Assembly: GCA_033026295.1 (NCBI GenBank)
Contig: CM065168.1
Location: 38,576,875-38,640,874, forward strand
DNA: 64,000 nt
From: Channa striata
Lineage: Eukaryota > Chordata > Actinopteri > Anabantiformes > Channidae
Reading direction: 5' to 3'
Part shown: positions 23,814-37,044 of the stretch, piece after piece
Layout of the letters: every line of letters begins with the position of its first letter
Position numbering within the stretch: the first letter of the stretch is position 1
The notes under the pieces: model-generated
The model's database searches: none
What the model was told of the DNA's origin: nothing
The model's input: only the letters and a program-made list of their open reading frames with translations
Made by a program: the position numbers and the translations under genes

Positions 23814-26800
23814 ACAAACTTCCTATAGTTTGCTTCCATCTTTTGACAATGCATTACAATAACAGTGGATTAACTAAATATTTACCATCTGACATTTTTA
23901 TTGTATTGGATCTTTTAATGAGGGTCAATGTCCCAACAGGAGCTGATTTTGGGAAGTTTGTGTAATGTATATGTAGGATGTCGGCTTTAGACCCAAAAAG
24001 CTCTTTTCACATAAGTGGGTAGTGATAGTGGTAACTTATTCCTGATTGTGCGTTTGTCATGGGATCTCCTTGTATGGTTTGTGGCTTCGTGTATGCGCAT
24101 GAACTATAATTTCAGACATCCCCGCACAAAGCCCAGGGTTACATGGTACAGAGAAAGAGAATCAATGCCGTAGCTAATGCAAAGCGAAAAAAAAAGGGCC
24201 TTTAAATGCCCTTGCAGCTACACAAAGAAACTGCTGGAAGCACTTCATGAATAAATGCATGTGTTGTTTGCGTTGTCACACGTTGTGCAACTGCGTAGCG
24301 TATTCAGTCCTCTTCCAGTGGCAGCAGGGCTGGCAACCCACTATGAACAAATTGTCTGCAAGTGTTGCCCTTTAGAATCTAATCAGGCCAAATTTTCTTT
24401 ATATAAGCAGGAAATATCACTGTGTCATGGAAGGATAAACACGAAATTACCCGGGGCATTCGTAATCTTCAGAGGATGAACCCAAATAGAGTTTAACCCC
24501 CGAGGTCCCGTTTCATCCTCGCATCCAGTATATTAAAGGAGAACTTTGGTCGTCGTTATACATACAATAATTTCCTGTATTTATGTTTAGAGTCCGTCAG
24601 TCTGCAGGGTGGATCAGCTGCAACCACATCTGTGCTGTGGACGTGCATTATTGCCATTATTGAGCTTATCTTTTTGAAAATATCAAAGGAAGATGTGTTT
24701 ACTGGGTCATATGTAGACAAAATATTAAAACCTTTCACCACTATTAAGAATCAGTTAGTTTGAAAAAAAAAATGGTATCAAGTATAAAGAAAATTCTGAT
24801 ATACAATGAACATTGCAGCCTATAGTAAACTCTGTAATCCCACTTTCAGTCCTTGTGTCTTTTCCCTGAGCCGTCTTAACTTAACTTAGAGAAAAAGTAA
24901 TGGAAAGTTTGTTTTTTATTTTGTGGCAGAATTTGTCTGCAGTCAGCACAAGTGTGCTTATTAAAAAACTGTTAGTCGAAAAGAAGATCAAATGAATTTC
25001 TATGACAACTTCAAGTCAGCAGTCTTTTAAAAAATCAAAACATGATTAATCTCTCCCATAAAGTCTGCAGAACGGAGCCTCCATTTTATGAATGGACCTT
25101 CAAACTCCTCAAGAGATGATTAATCAATGTCTACAGAAGACAGGAAAAAACGCTCATTTTTTAAGGGGAAGGGGTGACTTTTGTCAGCTTTGATTCTAAT
25201 GAATCTCCCAGTAGAATTGCAAATTACAATTAGTTTTTTTTTCTGCCTTTGGATTCACCATTATTACTTGACATTCATATTGTCAAATACTGTTCTGAAT
25301 TACAATATAAATTATACCAGCATCTGACCTCATGTCTCGAAGAGAAAGCATTGGGAAATTTCAACGTTGCTTAAAAATAATGGTTTGTTTAAGTGGCTGC
25401 AAATAAAGAAGATTTCTATGATTTTATCCAGTGGAACATTTCAGATACATGTGAAAAACTGCTTTTTTTGTACAGTTTTTTGTACTTCTATACTTATTTA
25501 TGTCTTTATTATACAGTTAAATAATTAGGTTGTGTTGACTCAGTATACAACTGCAGGGACTGCAGAAGAAAAGCAAGTGCTTTACCTTATTTCATCATAA
25601 AATTTCCTGCATTTCTGCTGTGAGCTCTCAGTCAAGCTCTTGCCCACTGGACTGGCCAGTTGTAGATCAGCTGGTGGAGCTGAAATGTAAATTCAGAATT
25701 TTACTTTCAAAGTAGCTTCGAGCATTAAGGAACAGCAAACTGCACCTATGAAAGTTTTATTCCAAGCTGCTGACGGTAATCCCTTTCTCATTACCCCCTT
25801 TGAGCACGTTTGGTGGAGTTAAAAGAGGGAACAATCGATAATGAACGGGATCTGGCCAAATTAGAGCCCTCATCGGGGACATGAATGCCCCCCATAAATC
25901 CATAACTTCACTATTGACCGAGCTAACGGGAGAATATTCACTCCACAGAGCTTTTTTTTTCCTTTACAGTGTTTTCATCAGAATCCACTGGTATCCATCC
26001 ATTTCCATGCGGATCCATTTCAGGATATTGACTGAAAGCGAACTGTTATTTAATCCCACCTCATTTTGTCATTTAGTTTCAATTCATATGGCTCTCTGTA
26101 CATTTAGTTAATAATATATGAAAAGCATATTCTCCTGTGCAGACTGTCTCTACGTTCCTCTGTGGCGTTCCTTATTGTTAAATCTAGTCACGTGTGCCCT
26201 ATTCCCTCACCTGTTTCCTACAGGGTCACATTCCACCTCAGTTAATTGAGTAATTAAATATTTTTATATCTGTGCTTTCACGGGTGGGAACAGCCATATA
26301 AATACTGTAATAACAGGGCAGACTTTCTGCTTTGAAGGTCAAGCATGTCGCACAGACTTCTGTCTGCCCATTAAATATTTCATTACTTCAAAATGAAAAA
26401 TAGTACATCCAATTCAAACATACCTGCAAGTCATTCAGAGAGGCTTTTAGCCGCAGTGTTTACAATATGAGCAGGGTTGAGTTTTTCCTCTTTTGTATCA
26501 CATTTAGATCATTGCAATTATTTGCTCTCACTTATACTCTTTAAAACACAGATAAGATTGATGATGTGTGAGGTCTAAAATGGGATCACTGCAAGGTAAT
26601 ATTGTTAAAAGTTTACGGGTTGCTATTATTATTATGCTGCAAGGAACAAATCTATGTATTATTGATTAATCTGCAGATTATTGGTAATTGTTTTTTTACA
26701 GTTTAAAAGATGGAAGTGGTTATAAAAAAAAAAAAACTAAGCCCAAGCTCCAACTTCTAAATACTTATGTTCATTTTATGTCCATCAACAGTTCAGTAAC

Positions 26801-29800
26801 ACGTCTGGTTGCAATGCATTAGACAATGCGACGGTGGGGAGGGAAAACCTCCTTTAATGGCCACGGGCAGCCATGACTGACCGCTTGGAGTAAGTGGGAA
26901 GCAGAGAGTATAAATAATAGCAGAAGGAAGCAACAGACAAAAAACACTGCCGGTCCTTTTTATGCATGTTTAGATATCTATTGTGTAAATGAATATTCTG
27001 ACATGTTCGTGGCGCTAACTGAAAAGCCGCAGAAGGCCTCATCCTCTGGGAACCCTGAATGTCATGGAAACAGTTCTTGACGAAATTCTCTGGACCTCAA
27101 TGGAAGAACAACAAACAGGCGGGCGATGCTTTGATGCTACAACAGCTACGGTAATTTTCAGAATTAGAACAGTTCAGCTTGACACACAAACACACGTGGT
27201 TCTTCTCCCTTCCTGCTGCTACAAACGCCCCCCTTCGTTCAATAAGCAATAAACAAATGAATTAAGAGACAATTAAACGCTAGGTCCAATGTCAGACACC
27301 GATCCCTCCCTCGACCTCGGAGTGCAGCTCCTCACGAGCACGCTGGGGTGAACCCGGGCTAACATTAACATTGATCAGGCTGCAGCCTCCCCCCGGCACA
27401 GGGTGCCAGGCCCCTGCCGTCCAATCTCCACCACCGCTCTCACCTTGGTGCCATTCTATCATCCTCAGAGTAAAGACCCCAATGTTAAACATTAATTATT
27501 CCACAGGCCAGGACTCATTTGCCTAATCAGCATTTACGGGACTCAGGGGCGCTGCCGCCTGAGTTGCAAATGCCAATATCCACTCTGTTGGCGGGGGCAG
27601 AGGGAGGGGTGACTATGGATCAACAAGCCAATATGGAAGAACTGATCCATCATTTTGTCAGTCATTGTCCAGAGGGTGAACTTTGTGTTTTGCCAATGAG
27701 AAGATGCAGCAGCATTGGCGGGGAGGAGGATCAACAAGCTACGCCTCCCTGGCGACTGCGTGACCATACTGAAAGAGGGCAATTACGGCTTTTAATTACA
27801 ACAGAGGAGGACGCGGAGGTGAGAAAGATGCGGGCTAGTCTTAGCACCACTGTACAAAACGCGCTCTACCAGAACTGTGAATTTCATTAATTTGTTTGAA
27901 AAAGCAAAATGAAGTAAAGGCCACATGTTGCCGTCATCATATCATAATACTCTTAAAACGCCACTATCAAAACAGCCCAGACTCGTGTGAATGACTGTTA
28001 TTAAAGACACTGGACCAAAGGGTCTCTGAACTCATCTTCAAACAGATTGTGTACATGTTGAACCCTGTTGAATCAAAGTGGCAAAGAAAAAAAAAAACGC
28101 ACAGTGGCCATATTTCAATGGTGCATAAATTATAACCTTTTTTCCCCCCAAAAAAAAAAAAATGCACTCAATTCCATTTCAGCTTCCCACGCTATACAAG
28201 CATAGCATTTACAGAGAGCTTTTAACCGATTGCATTATTTAAAAAGCCACCCCAACGCACAAAAGCAATTTGGTAGAATAGCAGCCGTAAAATATAGCTT
28301 TCAGTATTCAGTCGTGGGCACAAATGGTTTGTCTTTCATCACCGCTTTTTCCTGTGACTGCTTCTGTCCTCTTTTCAGACGTGGCACCCACCACCCCCCA
28401 CCCAGATAAGTGTTACTACCACACTTCAATACAATTGATCTCACATCAGGTACACTTGAACTTTCCAACCTCGCCCAATTTATGGAGCATTTTCTAGGGC
28501 GCTATTTGAATTCACGTATTTAACTTTTGCCAGCGCATTCATAGCGAGCGGAGGATGGACAAAGGCGCCACAGATGTTCAAACTCTCACAAGGTCAATGA
28601 CAAGAATGTGTTGTATTTTGAAAACCTGGTATCACACTTCCCATTTCCAGGGTTCTATAACTCAACAATGTCTGAAGAATATACAGAAAAATTCAAAACG
28701 CACAGGAAAAATAAATACATTTCGGTGGGCAGTCGCTCATCCGGGCGAAGGATGTGAAAAGGCGGGGAACTATGCAACTAATTAAAATGCTGAAATGGTG
28801 TAACCTTCAGAGTTTCTATGTTTAAGCATGGCTTCTTGCTCCACCAGAAAGTGGCAAATTAAATCAGGTCTGAGCAGTGACACGCCGTGAGAGACAAGTT
28901 CAATATGTATGATTTATCTACTTAGACAAATGAAATCACTGTCAGCTTATTCTTGCGAAAAGGTTTCGATGTCTCCTCCTTGGGAGCAAATGCAATTTGT
29001 ATCAAATTTGATTTTGTCAAAACTTTTTTTTTCTCCTCTTTCCCCAGTGGCTCGGGGTAATGGCTTTAAAGGGTGAACTTGCAGTTTGTTGTTATACAGG
29101 ACGACGTCTCTCCTGTCATAGCAAAGCAAAAAGAGCAGCACGCGCGCTGTCATTACGGTGGAGAGATGAGAATTGAACGGACAACGGAGTGTCGTGTAAA
29201 CTTTACAATCATCAGCAATTTCCAAATTGTGTACTTAATTAATTTAAATAATTTCTAATAAAAATGCAATAATTATGGAACATTGGTCATCACAAGCTTT
29301 GCAGATGATTAATTTCTTTTGTTTGCGGAACAAAAAATTACCTTCCGTTCACTTTGTCAGGGAATATTAATCCATTAGAGGTGTAATCTTTATTTTATTG
29401 TTAGGCATTTGTTGCTTAAATTTGTTTGTGTGTGGTTTAATATTGAGTTATCTGCCAATAGTATACAAGTTTGAACATATTTGACAGTATTTATCTACAA
29501 TTAAAGAACAGCTGTAGCAAAGACTTTATTTTGTTCAGAGCTTAATTAACTAGATGCACTAGTTCAAAGTTACTAATATGACATGGAAGAAAACATGGCT
29601 GGTAGAAACTAACATGAAGAGATCCTCTGTAGTGAAGATGGTTCACTCCACTTGATTTACTAGAGCTAAAACACACATTTGACTCTCAAATCATCTTTGG
29701 CTACACACAGACACGGACTGAGAGATATTTAGGTTCAGTCACAGAATTAATGTAGCAAGGCGTCACAAAGAAAGGAGTGAATTTTAATGTTTTAAATATT

Positions 29801-30140
29801 CTTGGATCTGTTCTTAAATGGATCCTCCAAATCCTCGTTTCCTTTGAAAAATATAAAAATTTGTGAAGAACTCTTAAGATTTCAAACTGTGAAGGTTGGG
29901 ATGTCAGTGTGACTGATTAAGAGCAGAACCACAAAGTGGTCCATGAGTTTGGATGCAATTTTGAACAGAAATCTTGTATTCATCAAAAACAGATCCTCAT
30001 AATTTTAATATCTTAAGGACAGACAGGAAAGAATTGAAGCAATTCCGTAACTTTTCAAGTAGCATCAAAGCTGGCCAAAGCACACAATTAAGTGCAGTGA
30101 TTTGGTTTATGGTAAAATTGCAATAGATAAGAGAGATTAG
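23814..30140. other. intergenic with candidate conserved non-coding blocks
   Basis: No gene is visible. Repeat-free blocks that look regulatory are 25760-25960 (GGGAACAATCGATAATGAAC), 26140-26400 (CAGTTAATTGAGTAATTAAA), 27280-27790 (GC-rich with CCACAGGCCAGGACTCATTT and two copies of GGATCAACAAGC at about 27617 and 27729), and 29230-29410 (dense TAAT cores). A 123-codon frame across 27519-27890 starts at a TTG and resembles nothing. Poly-A runs occur at about 26726 and 28087. Regulatory status is not proven. Confidence 0.3.
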
Positions 30141-30200
30141 CTCAGTTTGGTGCCAGTGCATCTAACCAGAAGTTCAAACAGCAGTATTATTTACATCTAA
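30141..30200 (+). repeat. possible fragment of the same fish repeat family as 19153-19230
   Basis: CAGTTTGGTGCCAGTGCATC followed by TAACCAGAAGTTCAAACAGCAG resembles the continuation 'GCAGTTTGGCATCTAACCAGAAGTGCAA' of the repeat seen near 19200. A short AT dinucleotide run follows at 30233-30242. Identification rests on memory of fish repeats. Confidence 0.4.
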
Positions 30201-33200
30201 AGTGCCATAGTACAGTTATGGATGCAATAAGCATATATATATGGTTTAGGGAAGCGCAGGAAACAACCTAACATTTAGTTTTTTCCAAAATAATTGACTT
30301 ATTATTTACATATTATTTTGTACATATATTAGTATTATATATTAAATGAACACTTTCACTATGTTTCTAGCGCCTACAAATTTTGTACAATTTTGCCTAA
30401 ATTGACAGGAGGCCTAATGTTACAATTTACCCCATAGGTGGGATTAGTTTTTAGAGGGTAGCACTAACACTTGCTTCAAATGTCTGATGAACGAGCATAA
30501 CTTATTTCAAAATAATTCTAGGTTGTAATAAACACTGTACAAACACTGAACATGTAAGATTCCCAGCGGCCACAGCTGTACTGCGTTGTATGTAAGACGA
30601 AGCTAAATCTAAGTATTTAGCATCTTAAAATCTGTATTAGCACGTTAATGAATATTTTACAGTGGCCTCACACAGCCAGTCACATGCCTGTAGATTCTAT
30701 TATGTTTATCAGCATGACTAGATGAATGTGTTGCAAATAAACATTTACAAAATCTTAAAATGATAATAGTTTTTTGGTTAATTTGTCTCTTGCAATAAGA
30801 TCATGTCATACGGTCAGAAGCTCCTTGAGTGTGATACGACGGAGCAGTGACCGTTGGTTTTTAACTAATATTTAACCAATACTGCAGAAAATCTTTTTTG
30901 TTAATGGAGCTCTATCAACCCGATATCAAAAAAATAACCGCATGTGGTAAACGGAGTTTTTGCCACAGGCAAAAGAAGCACGGTGTTTAAAACCAGCGCT
31001 GACAGCGGATGTGTTTTAAGCAGCCAACACTTTTTAGTTTTCAAATGATGAAACTGTCAAACACATTAGATCCAACAGGCCACTTTCAAGTAGGAAACTT
31101 GAAAGCTTCTTGGATGCAGTCGGCAATGTGAAGGTTGACGCGACTCTGACTGAAGCAAACATCCTTTGAAATGTGTAATCTCGGGATAGTTTGTTGGCAT
31201 CTGTGCCGTTGTCACCTATGGATACGGAGTGCTTAAAATTATTTACTGACCTTTTCGTCATATGTTCCATTATATAACCATTTACCCAGCCGCCTCTAAG
31301 ACGCCTTTAAAGAAGAGCCAACAGGCGTAATGACTGAATTTAAGTGCATTTCCCATTTATCCTTAGCTCGCCAGCCTATTTAAGTCCCCTGGTCTCATCA
31401 TCTGCTGAATAGCACCATCAATGGCCAACACCAGCCTGAATGATAACAATGACAAATGTGCTTACTTTCATTCTACAATCACCATCAGCTCCAAATCCAT
31501 AGTAATTTTCTCCAAAAAGGATATTCACATTAGCAAAGTGAATGATTTATGAACTTGTCCACAGCTTTAAATACAGAAACCACAAAGGGGAAGTTGGATA
31601 ATCCCCCATTATATCTCTTAGTGGAACTCTTAGGCTATGTGCTTATGCTGTTTTTATAGGAACGAATAATAGGCATTAAATAGAAATATACACAAAACAT
31701 CATCCCAACAACAGCAGTAAAGAACTCCTTTCAAGACATAATGAAAGGACATTTTACGTCACGCACAAAAACTATGTTTTGAATGAAATAAGTGAAATAT
31801 ATTTTCAATTCATCTAAAACTAAACAATCATACCAGAACCTGACATACTTTGCATTACTCACTCATGTATGCAGCCATCCATAAATATATTTGTGGATAA
31901 AAGATGAGAAATCAGCTGTAACCTTGCATTTTTTTTATCCAAACACATAAGTAATACTACAATTAACCACAATAATTAATATATTTTAATATAAAAAAGG
32001 AAGACAAATATATATTTTTGCAGTGATGAGTGTAAGAAGCGGTTTTTGACTCTTGTTTAAAGTAACCAGCTGCTGTTAAGTTATGCTTTCGCAAGGCCAT
32101 CACGGCTGGGAAAAAAAGAATGTTGTGCAGCAACAGTTCTGATATAAATAAAGACACTTAGCAGAAGACCTTGTGCCTAAAACGGGCTTTGCATGTAAAG
32201 AAAAACAAGTCAAAAACTAATTACTGATGTAGCACAAGAGAAATACTGAGAATTAAACGTGAAAACGCAGATAAAACGAACAAGTGCAGCTGGACAGAAA
32301 AAAGAAGAAAAAAAAACTGTCAGCGTGAAGAAAATACCCGACAAAGAAATGTCACATTTACAGATAAAACATAAACACGACAGATCAGAATCTGAGGTTG
32401 AGCAGTGAGGCTGAAAAGCCGGTGGAAGACGATGCCAGGAAAACGCAGCATCTACAGTACATCCACCACCTGTTCGTACAGGGAGTCACCGAATCACAGC
32501 CTCATTTTAGTCCGAGAAACGTCAGCTCCGGGAGCTGCCAGTGTGGCGGAAGAGAGGGAGATACTCCAAAGTAATTTCATCTTGTGATCAACACAAGAAC
32601 TTATAAATAGAAGTGGGAAGCTACACACCACCTTACCTCTCTCACACTCTGTAATTGCTTCCATTGTTTCACATACAGCGCGAGACACGTTTCTAAAACA
32701 GGTGAGTGACACGATTTCCAGCCCAAAAGACGTTAAATTACAAAGTTAGTGGCTAAAGTAAAGTTTCTGCCACAGAAAGCGTGAACTAAAGCAGGCAGAC
32801 TATTAGGTCAGCTGACATATTGTCATATATATATATATACACAATATTTAACGCTCAACTACTGACCTGGGCTCCAACAAATACTTCTTTTGGGGTCTGG
32901 TAATCTTTAATATTTCAAGTGAGACCACGAAAATAAGCAATTTACTAAAAGCACCCTTGGTAGACACGGGCTATCATTGCCTCGCTAATGAGAAAATGTG
33001 TGGAAGGAAAACCCCCCGCTGTTTGTCTTTGGTCTTTATTTCTTTATTTTTATTCCTAAAGCATTTATTTGCATTAATGCATTTTCAAAATCAATTCAAT
33101 AGTTTAATTGTAAATAATTCTGTTTTGATGATCCCGCACAGCCAGAGCTATGGAAAACAGAAAAATGCACATTTGCTCGTTTAACGATGCCTATTATAAG

Positions 33201-36200
33201 GCAAGTTCAAAGATCCCCAAGGCATTCGTGTTTCGTGACACAGCAATAATTGATGAAGGAGCCTCCAAACAATTCTGCGCTCAAAGAAACACGGAATTTT
33301 TATTTCCTGGGAATCCTGACTTGGCTATGTTGAAGTGATGCAACACACTGGTTTGCCTCAGTATGTTTAGTATGTTGCCGTCTATTCTATGAGAAGACGA
33401 CCTGGGAATGGAGCTCTGGAGTCAGTCTAGCTGAGGCAGTAATGTCCAGATCTGATCTGAAATAAGCAGCTGGCTGAAGGGAGGGATTCTGTGCTAAAGG
33501 TAAGAAATAGTGTGACCTTAATCCCCCAAATGGAGCCTCAGAAAGTCCAAAGAAGCCGCGCTCCAGCCAGTCTGACCATATCCTCTGCTCTCTCCCTCCA
33601 GTAACACTCTGCTGTAGCATGATAGATATATATTTATATATTTTTTAGGAGGCATCTTGGCAGCAAACGTCTGTTTTCGAAAAAAAATATCATGTAAACA
33701 AAACGCTTGGAAAAAAAGCTGCAGATCTAATCACAATTAGGGAAATAATTGCTTGTCGGTGACTATTTTCAAATCAGAATAATGATTTCCGATGTGTTTT
33801 GAAGCTTTGCTTAAGCAACAGAAGCTGAGTTGGGCATCAGTGTCGAGGCGATCTATAAAAATGCCCCCAAGATATCACTACTTTTCTTTGCCAACAACAA
33901 ATTAATTTTCAAAGAATCTATTTGCAGCACAGGTAATGCGTTTTTTTTTCCCATTTCTACCGGCGTTTATTACTTTGTCACATTAAACTATTTCAGCTTA
34001 AGTATAGAAATACTGTACGGTAAATAATATGGGCCTTGAGAGAAATAACATTATATGTGGAATGTATTCTCAATCCAAATTTAGATTTAGACAAAGGGGA
34101 TAAACTTAAATGAAACAGAACATCGGAAGCAAACCTCCTTAGCGCTAGGGCAGAATAACATCCAAGCACATTACGGTATGTTCCTGTTCTTTCTTAACTA
34201 TGACAGAGGGCAGTATTGTATGTCATTCTTATAATAACTGATAACGGACCAATGTTAGGGTTAGGTAATGATTATGGTAATGAAAAAAAAGTGAAATCTA
34301 TAAATGTTGACAGAAGGAAGAGGTTTGCTATCATCATTACTTCAAACTATTTTTGTAACAATGTGCAGAAACATAATGATTCAATCAGTGAGTGGAGATG
34401 CTTTAAAACATGTAAATGACATAAGTCATTTTTGTGTATAGGTGAATAGATTAAGTAATACATAAGCAGACTTTTTAACATTTACAAATCCTGAAAAGCA
34501 TAACCTTTATAATTCTACGTAGATTACCTGTTCTTCTGTGCTGTTTGATTATTTAATTATCTCAAAACTCTTTATCATACATCTACTAAGTAATCGTGTC
34601 CAATAACCTTTAAATACATATCAATCGATCAATAAATTTGTACATGTCACGTGTCTGTGAAATCTGTTTCTACTTGAGAGTGAAACCTGAAGTATTCGAA
34701 TGGTAAAGGGGGAAAACGACTCCCCACAAGTTGAAGCCTGATATGTGTAATGGCTTATTTGTAGATAATTAAAGTTACTTGACAACAATTAAGAACAATT
34801 AAATCTGTAATGGGCAGGTAATGGATAATCCGCCTGTTGTGGCAGCCTGAAAACTCCAGTCAATACTCGCTCCGTAATTATGATTTATGTTAGATTAATA
34901 ACTGCAGTAAGCCCCCAGTGCATGCATGGCTGAACGTGCTGCCAAATATTAAGGTGATACTTCATTATCTATTCATAATTCATCGTTAAACATTATAGTA
35001 TCTCACTTAAAGAACTGTTTGTGCCCGTTAGGCAGTATTATGAGCAAATATTGTACCAGTCCAACATTTCTCCTGGGTTTTGCTCCTTGGATTCAGCAAA
35101 CTGTGAAACACTTGGGGACACCCTGAGGGACTGCTTACATTAAATATTAGCACTGACAGGTGTAGATGTTTCATGCCAACAAATCATCTTGCAAATCACT
35201 CTTCCTACGTTCTTAGGTGCCGGGGCTGTTGCCAAGAAGTCTGCTTTAGTCATGTGTGAGCCGCTAGATCAGGTCCAATCAAGTCTGAATCAAGACCAGG
35301 TCCAGAGGGCATCAAGACTCAATCAGACGGAGGCTAGAGGAATCGTCGAGATTCGAGCCAGGCAGAAAAACAGTATCTATGCCGTTTCAAATAATGTTTG
35401 TTGAGTATTAGAAAGGTCAAGCAGGATGAAAGATCTTCGGTAACAACCATGTAACGTCCAACTTATGAATGTAAATGGGGTTTGGAGTCGCTAAATATTT
35501 GATAATACAACATTTGTAAAGGCCCATAGCACTGCATTACATACTCCAGCCATTTTTGGTATTATGGCCCGTAGATGTTTCTGCCGGGTCTCCTCTAATT
35601 AGCCACATTCTTTGTTCCATTGTTAAACTGTCACTTTTATATTACTACCCATCTTTAACCTACATAAAGCTGTGCCAGAGGCATGTCAATATGGTTTCCA
35701 ACTCCTCAGCCGCCAATAGAGGTTGATAAGAGTTATAAATTACTTAATACACCTCTGTAACTTCTTTTTATTGCTGGGAAGGAAATAAACACAAGTGGAG
35801 CAGTTAGAGAAAAACAGATCTTTGAACCTTAGGCAGGTTGAAACAATATCCACAGGTAATGCAAACGCTAAAACTGTCAAGAAGTCAAAGACGAGTGCTT
35901 ACAACAGATACAGGACACGCCCGTCCAGAATGCTCACTTATATGTTTCTGCTGCAATATTTGACAATTTATTCTGTCTTCAACAAATTCTATATCATGAA
36001 AAATGCTTTAGGATGAGCCAAGACGTGCCTCAGGCTTCAATGCTCACACAGGTTTGGCTGATAGAACGTCACTTCAGTGCCAACCAGGCAAAATAATTCA
36101 CTTTTTGAAACATTTTCCTAATTATGGTTTTAAGTATGTCTTTAAGAGGCATACGCAAATGTTAATAGCATTGTTTAAAGAATAGCACGCTTTAGCGACT

Positions 36201-36982
36201 TGAATTATCAGCAATTTTCAAGGTGTGCATTTTAGAGAGCCCTAGCCGGCTCTCAGTACATCACAACAGGTACTTCTCATATTTGTAAAGCAAAAAATAA
36301 GCCATTTTGTGCTCTTACTTATGAAGAAAGCTGCTGAAATTCGGAGCAGACAGACAGAGTGACAGACAGCAAGACACAGGGAGATTATGAGTGCCTGAGA
36401 AGTATTTTGAAGACACCAGTGATGTATGTAAATCGATGCCTCCTCACTCCTTTGTGCATTTGAAAGAACAGAGAGGCTGTGGCTGTCTCTCCGAAGAAAG
36501 ATGGGCCATCATTATGAACTCCGACATTGCCCCCTGTTGGTTGTGCGCAGACATGCACGGTGAAGGTCTGCAGAGATGAAATCCACCGATTCGATTCATG
36601 CGGTGGTGCCTTTCCTCCATACAGTAACAATATGAAGCTTATGTCAGAATGATTTTGAACTGATTACGCGATTGTAGAAAACGGCTGAATGGACGCAGGA
36701 ACATTATAGTGCGTCCTCTACCGTGCGAAATGCAATTTTCAGGCTTCTAATAGGAAGCAAATCGTATGTTGTTAGATGAATTTTCACTTCATGTGTTCTG
36801 TTGTTGCTTTCTGCCTGATCAGGGGGAATAAATCAAACCGGCGTCCTGGGGAACACACCTGGTCAGCTACAGTGGGAGCGACAGGACGGGACGGTTCTGT
36901 CGGAGTGTGAGAACCCACGCGTCGGAAAATGAACTGCTGTCTTTCAAACCCGAATCCCACATGATGGGAAAGCAGAGAAGTG
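30201..36982. other. intergenic with candidate conserved non-coding blocks
   Basis: No gene is visible. Blocks that look like conserved elements are 31290-31640, 34690-35030 (many ATTA cores: GATAATTAAAG, CAATTAAGAAC, CGTAATTATG, AGATTAATAAC) and 35535-35790 (TCTAATTAGCC, ATAAATTACTTAATAC). An AT run lies at 32825-32838. The stretch 35255-35340 has degenerate CAAGTCTGAATCAAGACC-type units, weakly like a short tandem repeat. TTGCCCCCTGTTGG (36527-36540) matches 12 of 14 positions of the CTCF core. Confidence 0.3.
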
Positions 36983-37044
36983 GCTAAAGTCACTAACAAG
37001 GCGCTGTCACAGTGCAGTGACAGCGCCTTGTTAGTGGCTTTAGC
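36983..37044. repeat. 62-bp near-perfect hairpin, 28-base arms
   Basis: The left arm (36983-37010, starting GCTAAAGTCACTAACAAGGC) and right arm (37017-37044, ending TTAGTGGCTTTAGC) are reverse complements over 28 bases with a single G-T wobble position. They are separated by the six bases AGTGCA. Pairing stops abruptly outside the arms. It is GC-balanced, so it is not a chance AT palindrome. It could be a recent inverted duplication, a small foldback element, a hairpin RNA source or an assembly artefact; the sequence alone does not decide. Confidence 0.9.

Noticed and set aside
27519..27890. 123-codon plus-strand frame
   Set aside because: It begins at TTG rather than ATG, has a competing minus-strand frame and no family features. 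It is kept only as a note within a candidate regulatory block.
36983..37044. Call of the hairpin as a microRNA gene
   Set aside because: The arms are almost perfectly paired, the loop is only six bases and no known mature sequence is recognised. It is left as an unexplained inverted repeat.
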